Source: Catalinimonas niigatensis
GTDB lineage: Bacteria; Bacteroidota; Bacteroidia; Cytophagales; Cyclobacteriaceae
Length of the DNA stretch: 64,000 bases
Direction: 5' to 3'
Assembly: GCF_030506285.1 (NCBI RefSeq)
Contig: NZ_CP119422.1
Span: forward strand, 1,984,001 to 2,048,000
The notes below the pieces were generated by a model that was not told the DNA's origin, did not search any database, and saw only the letters and a list, made by a program, of their open reading frames with translations. Of the stretch, positions 52,924-62,643 are shown piece after piece (the stretch's first letter is position 1; the number at the start of each line of letters is the position of its first letter). The position numbers and the translations under genes are program-made.

Positions 52924-53103
52924 CAGCATGGATATACTTGATTAAAGGAAAGTCTTTATCTTTACATGTTATCTTATTACTTCTATTCTCACTCTTTCCT
53001 CCCTAGAGACTAGCAGTTTGGGTATTCACCCTGTCGTTACAACATGTATACGTTTTTTCTTTTAATTAACATATGATAGGCTATAAGTTATTCTGATTCC
53101 CTT

Positions 53104-53133
53104 AAGAGCTACTTTTTAAGTAGCTCTTTTTTT
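53104..53133 (+). terminator. Rho-independent terminator
   Basis: Perfect 11-bp stem AAGAGCTACTT / AAGTAGCTCTT (53104-53114 and 53118-53128), followed by T residues. The nearest plus-strand gene upstream is the histone H1-like gene, 180 bp before. Confidence 0.85.
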
Positions 53134-53195
53134 ATCTCATCTTGTCTTTATTTATATTTTAGCCTAACATCGCAACTTAACTTAGCCTAAAAGAC

Positions 53196-54797
53196 ATGAC
53201 TTTCCGCCTTCTGTTTTTTCTATCCTTGCTCTCTATTTCATTTCTTTCATTTTCTCAAAATCAGGAAGTACCCCGTGCTCCAGAACGAACTGAAGGTGAG
53301 GGGCCATATGAGCAATTGATTATCCGAGGGGCTACCCTGATCAATGGCGCGGGTTCTCCTCCCATCGGACCGGTAGATGTAGTGGTAGAACAAAACCGCA
53401 TTGTCGCTATCAAAACTGTAGGCTATCCGGGTGTAGAAATTGATAGTAAACAACGTCCCAAAGCACAGGCTGGTGCCAAAGAAATTGATGCTAGCGGTAT
53501 GTACCTCCTTCCCGGACTGATAGACATGCATGGCCATATTGGAGGAGCTGGACAAGGTACTACCGCTGAATATGTGTTTAAACTTTGGATGGCACATGGC
53601 ATCACCACCATCCGTGATCCTTCCTGTAGCAACGGGTTGGAATGGGTACTGGACCAAAAAAAGAAAAGTGATCAAAATAAGATCACCGCTCCGCGCATTG
53701 AGGCTTATTCGTACTTTGGACAGGGCTTGGAAAATGGGGTAAACTCTCCGGAAGAAGCCCGTAGCTGGGTGCAAAACATTGCCGAAGAAGGTGCCGATGG
53801 CATCAAGTTTTTCGGTACCCGGCCCGACATCATGGAAGCCGCTTTGGACGAAGCCATAAAGTTTGGATTACGTTCAGCCTGCCACCACGCCCAGCTCAAT
53901 GTCGCCTGGCTCAATGCACTGCAAACTGCCAGGATGGGACTCACCAGCATGGAACACTGGTATGGCTTACCAGAAGCGCTCTTTACAGATCGTACCATAC
54001 AGAACTATCCGGCAGATTACAATTATCAGAATGAGCAGCATCGTTTTGGAGAAGCCGGTAAATTGTGGGAGCAGGCGGCTCAACCTTATTCGGATAAATG
54101 GAATGCCGTGATGGACGAACTCATTGCGCTGGATTTTACCATTGACCCTACATTTAACATTTACGAAGCCAACCGCGATCTGATGCGTGCCCGTACTGCC
54201 GAATGGCATCAGGATTATACTTTGCCCTCTCTTTGGGAGTTCTTTAAACCCAGCCGTATCTCTCATGGTTCACACTGGCATGAATGGGGTACAGAAGAGG
54301 AAGTAAACTGGAAAAGGAATTATCAGCTCTGGATGACCTTTGTCAATGAATACAAAAATCGGGGCGGACGGGTAACTGCTGGCTCCGACTCCGGCTTTAT
54401 CTACCAGACTTATGGCTTTGCTTATATCCGGGAGCTGGAACTCCTGCGTGAAGCTGGTTTTCACCCGCTGGAAGTTATCCGGGCAGCCACACTGAAAGGA
54501 GCAGAAGCATTAGGCAGAGCGGACGAACTGGGTTCTATAGAAGTGGGCAAGCTTGCCGACATGATATTGGTAGAAGAAAATCCAATGGCTAATCTGAAGG
54601 TGCTCTATGGTACCGGAGCAGTAAAGCTAAATGAAAACAACGAGGTAGAAAGAGTAGGCGGCGTAAAGTATACTATCAAAGATGGTATTGTATATGATGC
54701 CAAACAGCTCCTTGCTGATGTAAAAAAAATCGTAGATGAAGCCAAAGAAAAAGAGGGAATTCAAGAACTCGCTCAACCCGGTACAAAGACTGAATAG
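53196..54797 (+). CDS. Secreted amidohydrolase-family metalloenzyme
   Basis: 533 residues with a signal peptide (about 1-21, ending LSFSQ). The amidohydrolase barrel has IDMHGHIGGAG (metal site HxH), GIKFFGT with the possible bridging Lys, SACHHAQLN, MEHWYG and VTAGSDSGF with the Asp. The pattern fits the imidazolonepropionase/prolidase-like subgroup often annotated as Xaa-Pro-type hydrolases. Substrate unknown. It differs clearly from the YtcJ-like protein at 48854-50503. A strong bidirectional terminator follows. Confidence 0.88.
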   Translation: MTFRLLFFLSLLSISFLSFSQNQEVPRAPERTEGEGPYEQLIIRGATLINGAGSPPIGPVDVVVEQNRIVAIKTVGYPGVEIDSKQRPKAQAGAKEIDASGMYLLPGLIDMHGHIGGAGQGTTAEYVFKLWMAHGITTIRDPSCSNGLEWVLDQKKKSDQNKITAPRIEAYSYFGQGLENGVNSPEEARSWVQNIAEEGADGIKFFGTRPDIMEAALDEAIKFGLRSACHHAQLNVAWLNALQTARMGLTSMEHWYGLPEALFTDRTIQNYPADYNYQNEQHRFGEAGKLWEQAAQPYSDKWNAVMDELIALDFTIDPTFNIYEANRDLMRARTAEWHQDYTLPSLWEFFKPSRISHGSHWHEWGTEEEVNWKRNYQLWMTFVNEYKNRGGRVTAGSDSGFIYQTYGFAYIRELELLREAGFHPLEVIRAATLKGAEALGRADELGSIEVGKLADMILVEENPMANLKVLYGTGAVKLNENNEVERVGGVKYTIKDGIVYDAKQLLADVKKIVDEAKEKEGIQELAQPGTKTE

Positions 54798-54810
54798 GAA
54801 TTTACTTATC

Positions 54811-54847
54811 AAAAAAGAAAGCGGGAAATAAACCTGCTTTCTTTTTT
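54811..54847. terminator. Bidirectional Rho-independent terminator
   Basis: 15-bp stem with one G-T pair (54811-54825 and 54833-54847), six A at the left and six T at the right. It separates the convergent amidohydrolase and ybbP-like genes. Confidence 0.9.
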
Positions 54848-54864
54848 CTTGTCTATTTTCATGA

Positions 54865-57420
54865 TCAAACTTCCTTTCGCAAAATCTCCAGAGGCGGATT
54901 ATTTACAACTCCTCTGCTGTTGGAAAGACCTATCAGCACTGTTAGTCCGGTGATGATAAAATAGGTGACTACGACAGGTAAGAAGGAAGGGGAAAAAGGG
55001 GTCTCAAAATTAAATTGTGCCAATGCCCAACTTGCAATAAAGGCAATCAATACACCGGTAAGCGTAGCCAGGCTACCAAGAAAGAAATACTCTAAAGCAT
55101 TGATATTTAGAATTTGCCTACGGCTGGCACCGATAGTCCGCAACAGCACACTCTCCTGTATCCGCTGAAACTTGCTGATGATCACTGAACCAATCAATAC
55201 AATGATCCCTGTAATGATGCTGAAGAAAGCCATAAAGCGAATCACAAATGATACTTTGGCAATAATAGCATCAATGGTTTGCAGGATAAGCTGCAGGTCA
55301 ATCACGGATACGTTGGGAAATTGCCTGACCACAGCCTGTTGAAAGCTGGCAGCCTGCTGATCGGAGTCCACCCTGGTGATCAATACATGAAATTTGGGTG
55401 CACGCTCCAGCACTCCTTCAGGAAAAACCACCAGAAAGTTTGTCTGCATCCGCTGCCAATCCACTTCGCGAATACTTCCTACATAGGTATCAATGATGGC
55501 TCCTTGTACATTGAAAGATACTTTATCTCCGATTTCAACCTGCATATCTTCTGCAATACCATCTTCCAATGAAACCCAAATGGTATCTTCCGGTGAGTTT
55601 ACCTCTCCACTCCACTCTCCCTGTACAATCGTTTCAGCATCGGTAAGGCTGTCGCGATAAGTAACCCGGTATTCACGATTGAGCACCCAGGTGCGTACGT
55701 GGGTTGAAGTATCTTCCTTAATCTCTGCTACTGACCTGTCTTTGATGCCTTCCACCCGCATAGAGACAATGGGTACCCTCTGCAAAACGGGTAAATCATA
55801 GGAACGCGTCAGTTCTACCAAAGACGCTTCCTGATCGTCCTGAATATCAAACAAAACCATATTGGCCTGATCTTGCTCAGCAGTAAATTCTACTTTTTCC
55901 AGCAGCAGGTTTTGTACAAAAAAGAGTGTGCTGATCAATGCCGTTCCCAATCCGATGGTGATGATCAGCACCAGCGTCTGGTTGTTAGGGCGATACAAGT
56001 TGGACAGGCTTTGTCTCCATACATAATGCCAGGAACTGGGAAAATACTTTTTTACTGCCCACATCATCAGCTTGGCGATAGCTCCCAATAGCAGAAAAGC
56101 CACAATCACGCCCAGAGTGAACAAAGCTGCCTGCTGCCAGGTGCGTAGCTGAAAGAAAGAAAATACACCCACAAAAAGCACCACCAATGCTATAATGAGA
56201 TACTGTAGCGGATCTCTTTCGCTGCTTTCCTCATGCGAGGCTCTAATGGTCCGAAGCGGAGATGTTTTACGGATAGAAATAAGCGGCAAAAGTGCAAAAA
56301 GAATGGAAATAATTAGTCCGATAAGTACGCCCTGAATGATAGCTCTCCAGGAGATTTCCAGATCTACTTCCACCGGCAGCATTCCTGAAAAAACTTCGGG
56401 GAGTATAAACTGAATGCTGGCACCCAGTGCAGCACCAACCACTGATCCAAACAAGCCCATGACTATAATTTGAATCAGATAAATGCCAAACCCATGCTTA
56501 CCCTTGCCTCCCAGGCATCGCAGAATAGCGACAGAAAGCAATTTCTCTCTGATGTAGATATGGACTGCACTAGCTACCCCAATACAACCTAGAAGCAGCG
56601 CCACAAAAGCTACCAGATTTAAAAATCCGGTCAGATTTTTATAAGTATCTCCAATCTCTTCTTTTCGCTCTTCCACATCATCAAAACGAAGCTCTTCTTT
56701 CTCCAGTCTTGGTTCAATTACATCAGCCAGCAGTGCCTGTACATCCGTATCATCGGGAAATTTCAGGTAAAGCTTATAGTTCAGGCGGCTTCCTTTCTGA
56801 AGCAATCCTGTTTCTTCCAGATACTCCATAGGAATGTAGACCGGAGGTGCCACGGTGGAGGTAATACCTGCCTGTCCGGGTACTTTTTGAATCCTGCCTT
56901 CCAGCTGAAATGTCAGCTCTCCTACTTTGATAGAATCGCCTGTATCCGCATCAAATTGGAGCATTAAGGTATTGTCGGCAAGTGCTTTTAATTGGCCGCG
57001 GAACTCCTGGCTGGCAGCGGGGGGATCGGTCTGTATTTCTCCGTAATAGGGAAACTCCCCTTCCAATGCTCTCACCTGTACCAGACGAGTTCCATCGTTT
57101 TTTGGAAAAAGGATCATTGAGGCAAAGCTCACTTCACTGGACCGTCTTGCTCCTAGTGAGTCAAAAAACTGGATTGTAGATTCTGAGATAGGCTGCCGAG
57201 CCTCAACAACCAAGTCTGCACCCAGCAGCGCTTTGGCTTCTCCCTCAATGTCCTGTTGCAGATTATCACTGAAAGAATTAATCGCCACCAGCGCAGCGAT
57301 ACCTATGACAATACTACTGACAAAGAGTAAAAGACGGGAACGGTTTTTCCGGCTGTCACGCCAGGCCATTTTGAGTAACCAGGAGAAGGAAGGAGACGAT
57401 TGATTCATAGGCTGGTTCAT
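54865..57420 (-). CDS. ABC transporter permease, YbbP-like (FtsX domains)
   Basis: 851 residues. One N-terminal membrane helix, a long extracytoplasmic MacB-like part, three helices with FtsX signature near 265-390, a further helix pair near 425-470, and a second extracytoplasmic domain followed by three more helices at the C-terminus (two FtsX modules). This layout is that of E. coli YbbP. It overlaps the ATPase gene by one base. ATG starts at 57420 or 57408 are equally possible. With the ATPase it belongs to the type VII (MacB-like) ABC systems that use force across the membrane rather than moving a substrate through it. Confidence 0.9.
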   Translation of the reverse strand: MNQPMNQSSPSFSWLLKMAWRDSRKNRSRLLLFVSSIVIGIAALVAINSFSDNLQQDIEGEAKALLGADLVVEARQPISESTIQFFDSLGARRSSEVSFASMILFPKNDGTRLVQVRALEGEFPYYGEIQTDPPAASQEFRGQLKALADNTLMLQFDADTGDSIKVGELTFQLEGRIQKVPGQAGITSTVAPPVYIPMEYLEETGLLQKGSRLNYKLYLKFPDDTDVQALLADVIEPRLEKEELRFDDVEERKEEIGDTYKNLTGFLNLVAFVALLLGCIGVASAVHIYIREKLLSVAILRCLGGKGKHGFGIYLIQIIVMGLFGSVVGAALGASIQFILPEVFSGMLPVEVDLEISWRAIIQGVLIGLIISILFALLPLISIRKTSPLRTIRASHEESSERDPLQYLIIALVVLFVGVFSFFQLRTWQQAALFTLGVIVAFLLLGAIAKLMMWAVKKYFPSSWHYVWRQSLSNLYRPNNQTLVLIITIGLGTALISTLFFVQNLLLEKVEFTAEQDQANMVLFDIQDDQEASLVELTRSYDLPVLQRVPIVSMRVEGIKDRSVAEIKEDTSTHVRTWVLNREYRVTYRDSLTDAETIVQGEWSGEVNSPEDTIWVSLEDGIAEDMQVEIGDKVSFNVQGAIIDTYVGSIREVDWQRMQTNFLVVFPEGVLERAPKFHVLITRVDSDQQAASFQQAVVRQFPNVSVIDLQLILQTIDAIIAKVSFVIRFMAFFSIITGIIVLIGSVIISKFQRIQESVLLRTIGASRRQILNINALEYFFLGSLATLTGVLIAFIASWALAQFNFETPFSPSFLPVVVTYFIITGLTVLIGLSNSRGVVNNPPLEILRKEV

Positions 57421-58136
57421 TATTTCTCTTTCAGCTGATCTAGCTCTTGTGTCTGATCAGTCAATGTATTTTGAGCAATTTTACCTCCCTTGATACTGAT
57501 GATGCGTTGGGTTCTGCGTGCCAGACTCAAATCATGCGTAACCAACACCAGCGTAGTGCCGGAATCACGGTTGAGGTCAAAGATAAGCTGCTCAATATGC
57601 TCTCCGGTTTCCTCATCCAGATTACCAGTAGGCTCATCCGCAAATAATATGGCAGGGCTATTGGAAAAAGCCCGTGCTATTGAAACTCTCTGCTGCTCGC
57701 CTCCCGACAATTGTGTAGGAAAATGATCCTTTCTGGCAGCCAGACCTACTTTATCCAATAGGTCTATCGCAATACGGCCAGCGTTTTTTTCACCCCTTAG
57801 TTCCAAAGGTACCATCACATTTTCAAGGGCAGTAAGCGTAGGCATCAGATTAAAATTCTGGAAAATAAAACCTACATACTTTCCCCTAACTTCTGCTCTC
57901 TGGTCTTCGTTGAGCTGGTCCAGCGTTACACCATTTAGAATTACCGAACCTGAACTGGCACGATCAAGTCCGGCGCAAAGGCCGAGCAAAGTGGTTTTTC
58001 CACTACCCGAAGGCCCTACAATGGCACAGGTATCTCCCTTTCCAATATGTAAATTTACTTGATCCAGTACAGTCAGTTGATGATCTCCACTGCGGTAGGT
58101 TTTGCTGAGATTTTTTACTTCCAGAATTGATGACAT
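57420..58136 (-). CDS. ABC transporter ATPase, YbbA/LolD-like
   Basis: 238 residues. Walker A GPSGSGKTTLLGL, signature LSGGEQQRVSIARAF, Walker B ILFADEPTGNLD and H-loop LVLVTHDLSLA, all intact. It is the MacB/LolD class, which pairs with FtsX-type permeases; the permease is the next gene (1-bp overlap). The tesA-like gene is divergent, 96 bp away. The same triple, tesA divergent from ybbA-ybbP, is found in E. coli and other bacteria. Confidence 0.93.
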   Translation of the reverse strand: MSSILEVKNLSKTYRSGDHQLTVLDQVNLHIGKGDTCAIVGPSGSGKTTLLGLCAGLDRASSGSVILNGVTLDQLNEDQRAEVRGKYVGFIFQNFNLMPTLTALENVMVPLELRGEKNAGRIAIDLLDKVGLAARKDHFPTQLSGGEQQRVSIARAFSNSPAILFADEPTGNLDEETGEHIEQLIFDLNRDSGTTLVLVTHDLSLARRTQRIISIKGGKIAQNTLTDQTQELDQLKEK

Positions 58137-58232
58137 AAAATATTATGCTTTATTGCGAGATTTAACTATTGTGCTACTGTTTAAGTTATCAGAATAAAAG
58201 ATATTCACCCGCTTTCCTAATTATACTTTATA

Positions 58233-58976
58233 ATGAAGACAAAAAATTTGCTGAATTATTGTGTTGATCGGCTTTTTGCCATTCCTCTAATGCTTACGGT
58301 CTTTTCGCTGCTGCTGTTTTCCTGTAGTGAAAACCAAAACACCAATGAAACTGAAAACACACCTGCTGCTGAGGAGAATGTTGAAAATACAGCAGAAAGT
58401 GAAGATAAAAAAGTGATCCTATTTTTTGGCAACAGCCTTACTGCTGGCTATGGCCTGGAACCGGAAGAAGCTTTTCCTGCTGTCATTCAAAAAAAACTGG
58501 ATTCGTTAGGATTAAATTACCAGGTGGTGAATGCAGGGCTAAGCGGAGAAACTACTGCCAGCGGCAATTCCCGTCTGGAATGGGTATTGGAAAGACAGTC
58601 GGTTGATATATTTGTATTGGAACTGGGAGCTAATGACGGATTGAGAGGCATTGCTACTGAAGAAACCAACCGCAACCTCAGAGCCATCATCAATCAGGTA
58701 AAAGAAGCAAATCCTGATACTAAAATTATTTTGGCAGGGATGATGGTCCCCCCCAATATGGGTGGCGATTACTCGGCTCGCTTTCAAAAGTTATTTCCCA
58801 CCATCGCTGAAGAAGAAGAAGTGATGCTGATACCATTCCTGCTCCAGGATGTAGCCGGTGAAACTGAACTCAATCAGGGAGATGGAATTCACCCTACTGC
58901 TGAAGGGCAAGAGATTCTGGCCAACAATGTATGGCAGGTGCTGAAAAAAGCGATTGACGAAATTCCAAATTCTTAA
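58233..58976 (+). CDS. tesA: SGNH/GDSL esterase, TesA-like lipoprotein
   Basis: 247 residues. The lipoprotein signal ends at LLFSC (Cys31), then an acidic linker of about 30 residues. The SGNH fold has block I FFGNSLTAGYGL (Ser68; GNSL in place of GDSL), block III ELGANDGLRG and block V DGIHPTAEG with Asp and His. E. coli TesA (thioesterase I, lysophospholipase L1) is periplasmic and its gene is divergent from ybbAP, as here. The lipid anchor is a Bacteroidota variation. A peptidase gene follows by 8 bp on the same strand. Confidence 0.9.
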   Translation: MKTKNLLNYCVDRLFAIPLMLTVFSLLLFSCSENQNTNETENTPAAEENVENTAESEDKKVILFFGNSLTAGYGLEPEEAFPAVIQKKLDSLGLNYQVVNAGLSGETTASGNSRLEWVLERQSVDIFVLELGANDGLRGIATEETNRNLRAIINQVKEANPDTKIILAGMMVPPNMGGDYSARFQKLFPTIAEEEEVMLIPFLLQDVAGETELNQGDGIHPTAEGQEILANNVWQVLKKAIDEIPNS

Positions 58977-58984
58977 TCATAACT

Positions 58985-60820
58985 ATGACCTCAATAAGAA
59001 AAATACCGGTAAGAGAATTTTTTAGAAATCCTGAAAAATCAGGCTTTGACCTTTCTCCTAACGGTCAGTACATTTCCTATATGGCACCCTACCAGGACCG
59101 CATGAATATTCATGTGAGGAAGATGGGCCAGGAGGATGTAAAGCGGATTACCAGCGTAACCGAGCGCGATATATCTGGATATTTCTGGGCCGATGATCAT
59201 CGTATTGTTTACCTGCGAGACAATGGAGGTGATGAAAATTATTATCTGACAGTTGTAGACAAAGATGGACAAAATGAGCGTGTGCTCACGCAGTTTGACA
59301 ATGTTCGTACCCAGGTGATTGATGACCTGGAAGACTTTCCTGATGAAGTGATCATCGGGCTTAATCAGCGTAACCCTCAGGTCTTTGATGCTTATCGGCT
59401 GAACCTCTCCACTGGTGAAATACACATGATTGCCGAAAATCCGGGCAATATCATGGGCTGGCTCACTGACCATGACGGAGCGCTCAGGATAGCTGTAACA
59501 TCTGATGGCGTAAATACTACTTTGTTGCATCGTGAAACTGAAGAGCAGGAATTTCAACCACTGCTTACCACTAACTTTAAAGAAAGTGCCTCTCCTCTCT
59601 TTTTTACCTTTGACAATAAAAATCTATTTGCAACTTCTAACCTCGGCAGGGATAAATCAGCTATCGTTATTCTGGATACTACCAACGGTGAGGAGGTAGA
59701 AAAAATCTTTGAACATCCGGAAGTGGATGTGAGTAACCTGAGCTATTCTAAAAAGCGCAAGGTGCTGACTGGTATCTCCTACACCACCTGGAAAAGAGAA
59801 CGCACTTTCCTGGATGATGAAGCAGAAAAGCGCTATCTGTGGCTGAAAGATCAACTAGGCGAAGATGAGGTTGCGATCATGAGCCATAATAAGAATGAAG
59901 ACAAGTTCATCGTTCGTACCTATAGTGATCGCTCCCTGGGTGCTTACTATTTCTATGACCAGGCAACCAACCAGTTGGAAAAGCTCGTGGAAATAAGTCC
60001 CTGGCTGAAGAAGGAAGAAATGGCCGAGATGAAACCCATCACATATACTTCCAGAGATGGTCTTATTATTCATGGCTACTTAAGCTTGCCACTGGGCAAG
60101 AAAGCAGAAAAGCTACCTTTAGTGGTTAATCCACACGGTGGGCCCTGGGTACGCGATTCCTGGGGTTTCAATCCTGAAGTACAGTTTCTGGCCAACCGGG
60201 GCTATGCTGTCTTGCAGATGAACTACCGTGGCTCTACCGGTTATGGCAGGGTATTTTGGGAGGCTTCGTTTAAGCAGTGGGGGCTTAAGATGCAGGACGA
60301 TATTTCTGATGGTGTGCAATACCTGATAGATCAGGGTATTGCTGATCCGCAAAAGGTAGCCATTTACGGCGGTAGCTACGGAGGCTATGCAACATTGGCA
60401 GGGCTAACTTTTACTCCCGATTTGTATGCCTGCGGTGTTGATTACGTGGGTGTGTCTAATCTCTTCACCTTTTTACAGACGATTCCTCCTTACTGGAAGC
60501 CCATGCTGGAGATGATGTATGAGATGGTAGGCCATCCAGAGCACATGAAAGATCAGTTTGAGCAAACCTCTCCTGCCTTACAAGCGCACAAAATAAAAGC
60601 GCCCCTGCTTATCGCTCAGGGCGCTAAAGATCCTCGGGTCAATAAAGCGGAGTCTGACCAGATCGTACAGGCACTCAAAGACAGAGGCATTGATGTGGAC
60701 TATCTGGTCAAGGACAACGAAGGACACGGCTTTCATAATGAGGAAAACCGTTTTGAGTTTTACGAAGAAATGGAAAGGTTTTTAGCCAAATATTTGGATC
60801 ATGGGCTATCCCAATTGTAA
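58985..60820 (+). CDS. S9-family (prolyl oligopeptidase-like) peptidase
   Basis: 611 residues without signal peptide, so probably cytoplasmic. The N-terminal part (1-350) is a WD40/beta-propeller-like domain with FDLSPNGQYISYMAPYQDR. The C-terminal part is an alpha/beta-hydrolase: nucleophile Ser in YGGSYGGYATLAGL, Asp in GAKDPRVNKAESDQ, His in GHGFHNEENR. All three are present. It hydrolyses peptides or acyl-amino acids. The 8-bp gap behind the tesA-like gene suggests co-transcription. Its 3' end overlaps the convergent YwqG-like gene by 22 bp. Confidence 0.92.
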   Translation: MTSIRKIPVREFFRNPEKSGFDLSPNGQYISYMAPYQDRMNIHVRKMGQEDVKRITSVTERDISGYFWADDHRIVYLRDNGGDENYYLTVVDKDGQNERVLTQFDNVRTQVIDDLEDFPDEVIIGLNQRNPQVFDAYRLNLSTGEIHMIAENPGNIMGWLTDHDGALRIAVTSDGVNTTLLHRETEEQEFQPLLTTNFKESASPLFFTFDNKNLFATSNLGRDKSAIVILDTTNGEEVEKIFEHPEVDVSNLSYSKKRKVLTGISYTTWKRERTFLDDEAEKRYLWLKDQLGEDEVAIMSHNKNEDKFIVRTYSDRSLGAYYFYDQATNQLEKLVEISPWLKKEEMAEMKPITYTSRDGLIIHGYLSLPLGKKAEKLPLVVNPHGGPWVRDSWGFNPEVQFLANRGYAVLQMNYRGSTGYGRVFWEASFKQWGLKMQDDISDGVQYLIDQGIADPQKVAIYGGSYGGYATLAGLTFTPDLYACGVDYVGVSNLFTFLQTIPPYWKPMLEMMYEMVGHPEHMKDQFEQTSPALQAHKIKAPLLIAQGAKDPRVNKAESDQIVQALKDRGIDVDYLVKDNEGHGFHNEENRFEFYEEMERFLAKYLDHGLSQL

Positions 60821-61587
60821 AGAACTTCTGAAAACTCAAGGTCTCTGAGGTCTTCGGGGTGGATGAAGAAATTGCCAATACCTTCATCTCCCCATAAAAT
60901 ACTTTTGTGGTCAGAATCTATCTGTAGCAGTAATTTGGCTTCTTCAAATTCCTGCACCAGCCGTGGGTCTTCCTGCGTAAAATGAGCATACCCTCCAAGT
61001 TTGTGGCCACTTCCTTGAGCCAGTCGGGCATAGGCACGTCGTACTTCCACCTTATCGTTTCCAAATCGGTCAAAGAAGTCAAAAACCGGAGTGCCAAAAT
61101 ACTCATCAAAAGCCTGGTCAGTAGGAGATACCGGTGCTGATTGTACTTCAAAACGCAAACTGTGGCTTTGAAGTACCGGGATATTATCAAAATCCGGAAA
61201 ATCAAAATCTTCCTGGGCATTATCAGCATCTACCTCTTCAAAAAAGATAAGCCTGTAATTTGATTGATCAAATGGATCATCCAAATCCAGTCCGTACATA
61301 TTGTCATCACCTACGTAGAACTGCAAAATACCTTTTTTGGGGAATCCTGATAAATGGGGTACTTCTTCAAAATTTATCTGAGCAAGCATAAATAACGGCT
61401 GTCCATTATCACCGGTAGGATATTCATAACCTATGGGAAGATAAGGGAAACCACCAAATTTACTCTGTGTCAAATCAAGATCATCATCAGGCTTCGCATA
61501 TATGCGCACGAAAGGTTTTACAGATGATTCAATTTGCTTGCGATAAGGTTCCAGCAAAGCTGGAATTTGTAACTTAGAAGGCGTCAT
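60799..61587 (-). CDS. YwqG-like (DUF1963) protein
   Basis: 262 residues, cytoplasmic. Typical DUF1963 pieces: SKFGGFPYLPIGYEYPTGDN, GQPLFMLAQINFEEVP, KGILQFYVGDDN and a C-terminal LLLQIDSDHKSILWGDEGIG followed by NFFIHPEDL. The family, found in many bacteria, has no assigned function and is seen near toxin-immunity genes in some species, which is not the case here. Its end overlaps the end of the peptidase gene. ATG start at 61587. Confidence 0.9.
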   Translation of the reverse strand: MTPSKLQIPALLEPYRKQIESSVKPFVRIYAKPDDDLDLTQSKFGGFPYLPIGYEYPTGDNGQPLFMLAQINFEEVPHLSGFPKKGILQFYVGDDNMYGLDLDDPFDQSNYRLIFFEEVDADNAQEDFDFPDFDNIPVLQSHSLRFEVQSAPVSPTDQAFDEYFGTPVFDFFDRFGNDKVEVRRAYARLAQGSGHKLGGYAHFTQEDPRLVQEFEEAKLLLQIDSDHKSILWGDEGIGNFFIHPEDLRDLEFSEVLYNWDSP

Positions 61588-61634
61588 AGCGTCAATCGCG
61601 ACTATTCATTTTTGATTTTGGGCAAATGTATAAA

Positions 61635-62093
61635 TTATTTGAAAAATCCACCAAGTGAATCTCCAAATTGACCTTTCAGACTGTCTCCCAAATCTTTGCC
61701 TTTACCACTTCCTCCCAACATAGACATAAGGCTTGCCTGATCAATACCTTTTTCCTGAGCGGTATTGATAAATTTACTTAGTATGAAGGGGATAGCATAA
61801 TTGGCGATTGTACTTGAAAGTTTAGGATCAAGGCCAAGCTTTGAGCCAAGATTACCAGCATATTTTCTGATCATATTGGTTACCATAGGATTGGTTGCAA
61901 TCTGTTCCTTGTTCTGAAATAAGCTCATCAGTCCACCCAGATTTCCCCTTCCTACTTCATCTTTTACGGTATCAAATATATCATCTTTAGCCAATACTAC
62001 AGCATCATCTACTTTTTCCTGTTGCATACCAAAATCACCAGTAAATTTTTTGGTAAGTTCTCCTTTTAGTGAATTGATAATTTGATCAATCAT
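61635..62093 (-). CDS. Hypothetical DUF937-like helical protein
   Basis: 152 residues. Helical, with Gly-rich loops (GNLGGLMSLFQNKEQ, and at the end SMLGGSGKGKDLGDS), an arrangement seen in DUF937/YidB-type proteins. It has no membrane segment or signal peptide. ATG start at 62093; gaps of 47 bp to the YwqG-like gene and 57 bp to the ArsR gene, all on the minus strand, so the three may form one operon. Function unknown. Confidence 0.65.
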   Translation of the reverse strand: MIDQIINSLKGELTKKFTGDFGMQQEKVDDAVVLAKDDIFDTVKDEVGRGNLGGLMSLFQNKEQIATNPMVTNMIRKYAGNLGSKLGLDPKLSSTIANYAIPFILSKFINTAQEKGIDQASLMSMLGGSGKGKDLGDSLKGQFGDSLGGFFK

Positions 62094-62150
62094 AACGTTT
62101 CCTTTTTTGGTTTAATTAAGAATCAACAATATAAGGAACTCGTGGGTTTA

Positions 62151-62465
62151 TCAAATAGTTATCGCGTCACAATTATCCATACAGGCCAATACTTTTACAA
62201 CTTCCTGCATTTTTAGGCTATAGTAAATATTTTTTCCTTCACGCGAACTGTTCAAAATTCCTTTGAGCTTCATATTTGACAAATGATGAGAGGTCAGAGA
62301 TTGCTCAGAATTTAATGCCTGGCAGATTTCATTCACCGATAGCTTATCATGTTGGGAAAGCAGATCTACAACGCTTAATCTCAATGGATGGGATAAAGTC
62401 TTAAGAATAAAAGCTACCTTCTCCAACTTCTCTACACTTCTCTGGCTTGTAATAGCTATCTCCAT
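62151..62465 (-). CDS. ArsR-family transcriptional regulator
   Basis: 104 residues. The winged-helix has LKTLSHPLRLSVVDLLSQHD (helix 1-2), SVNEICQALNSEQSLTSHHL (HTH) followed by SNMKLKGILNSSREGKNIYY (wing). The metal-binding ELCVCDL motif of ArsR/SmtB is not present at its usual position; the Cys residues (C45, C95, C99) are placed differently, and C95/C99 in LACMDNCDAI could form a metal or redox site. It is the first gene of a possible three-gene operon, divergent from serC by 178 bp. Confidence 0.9.
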   Translation of the reverse strand: MEIAITSQRSVEKLEKVAFILKTLSHPLRLSVVDLLSQHDKLSVNEICQALNSEQSLTSHHLSNMKLKGILNSSREGKNIYYSLKMQEVVKVLACMDNCDAITI

Positions 62466-62563
62466 AATAAATGCATGATAATATGTTCAAATGTTAAGAA
62501 ACTAAACGTTCTCTTGTAGATTTTGTTCCTTACCAAACTCCCGATAAAATCATGGTATTACTC

Positions 62564-62594
62564 TTAGACAGCAGTATTTATTTAATTACCTTTG
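62564..62594 (+). promoter_or_regulatory. Candidate Bacteroidota promoter of serC
   Basis: TACCTTTG at 62587-62594 exactly fits TAnnTTTG. TTAG at 62564-62567 lies 19 bp upstream as a weak -33 element. Leader of about 45 nt before ATG 62644. Confidence 0.5.
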
Positions 62595-62643
62595 CAGCCG
62601 AAAATGAATACCCTCAAGGATAATCGTTGGAAATCATAAGATA

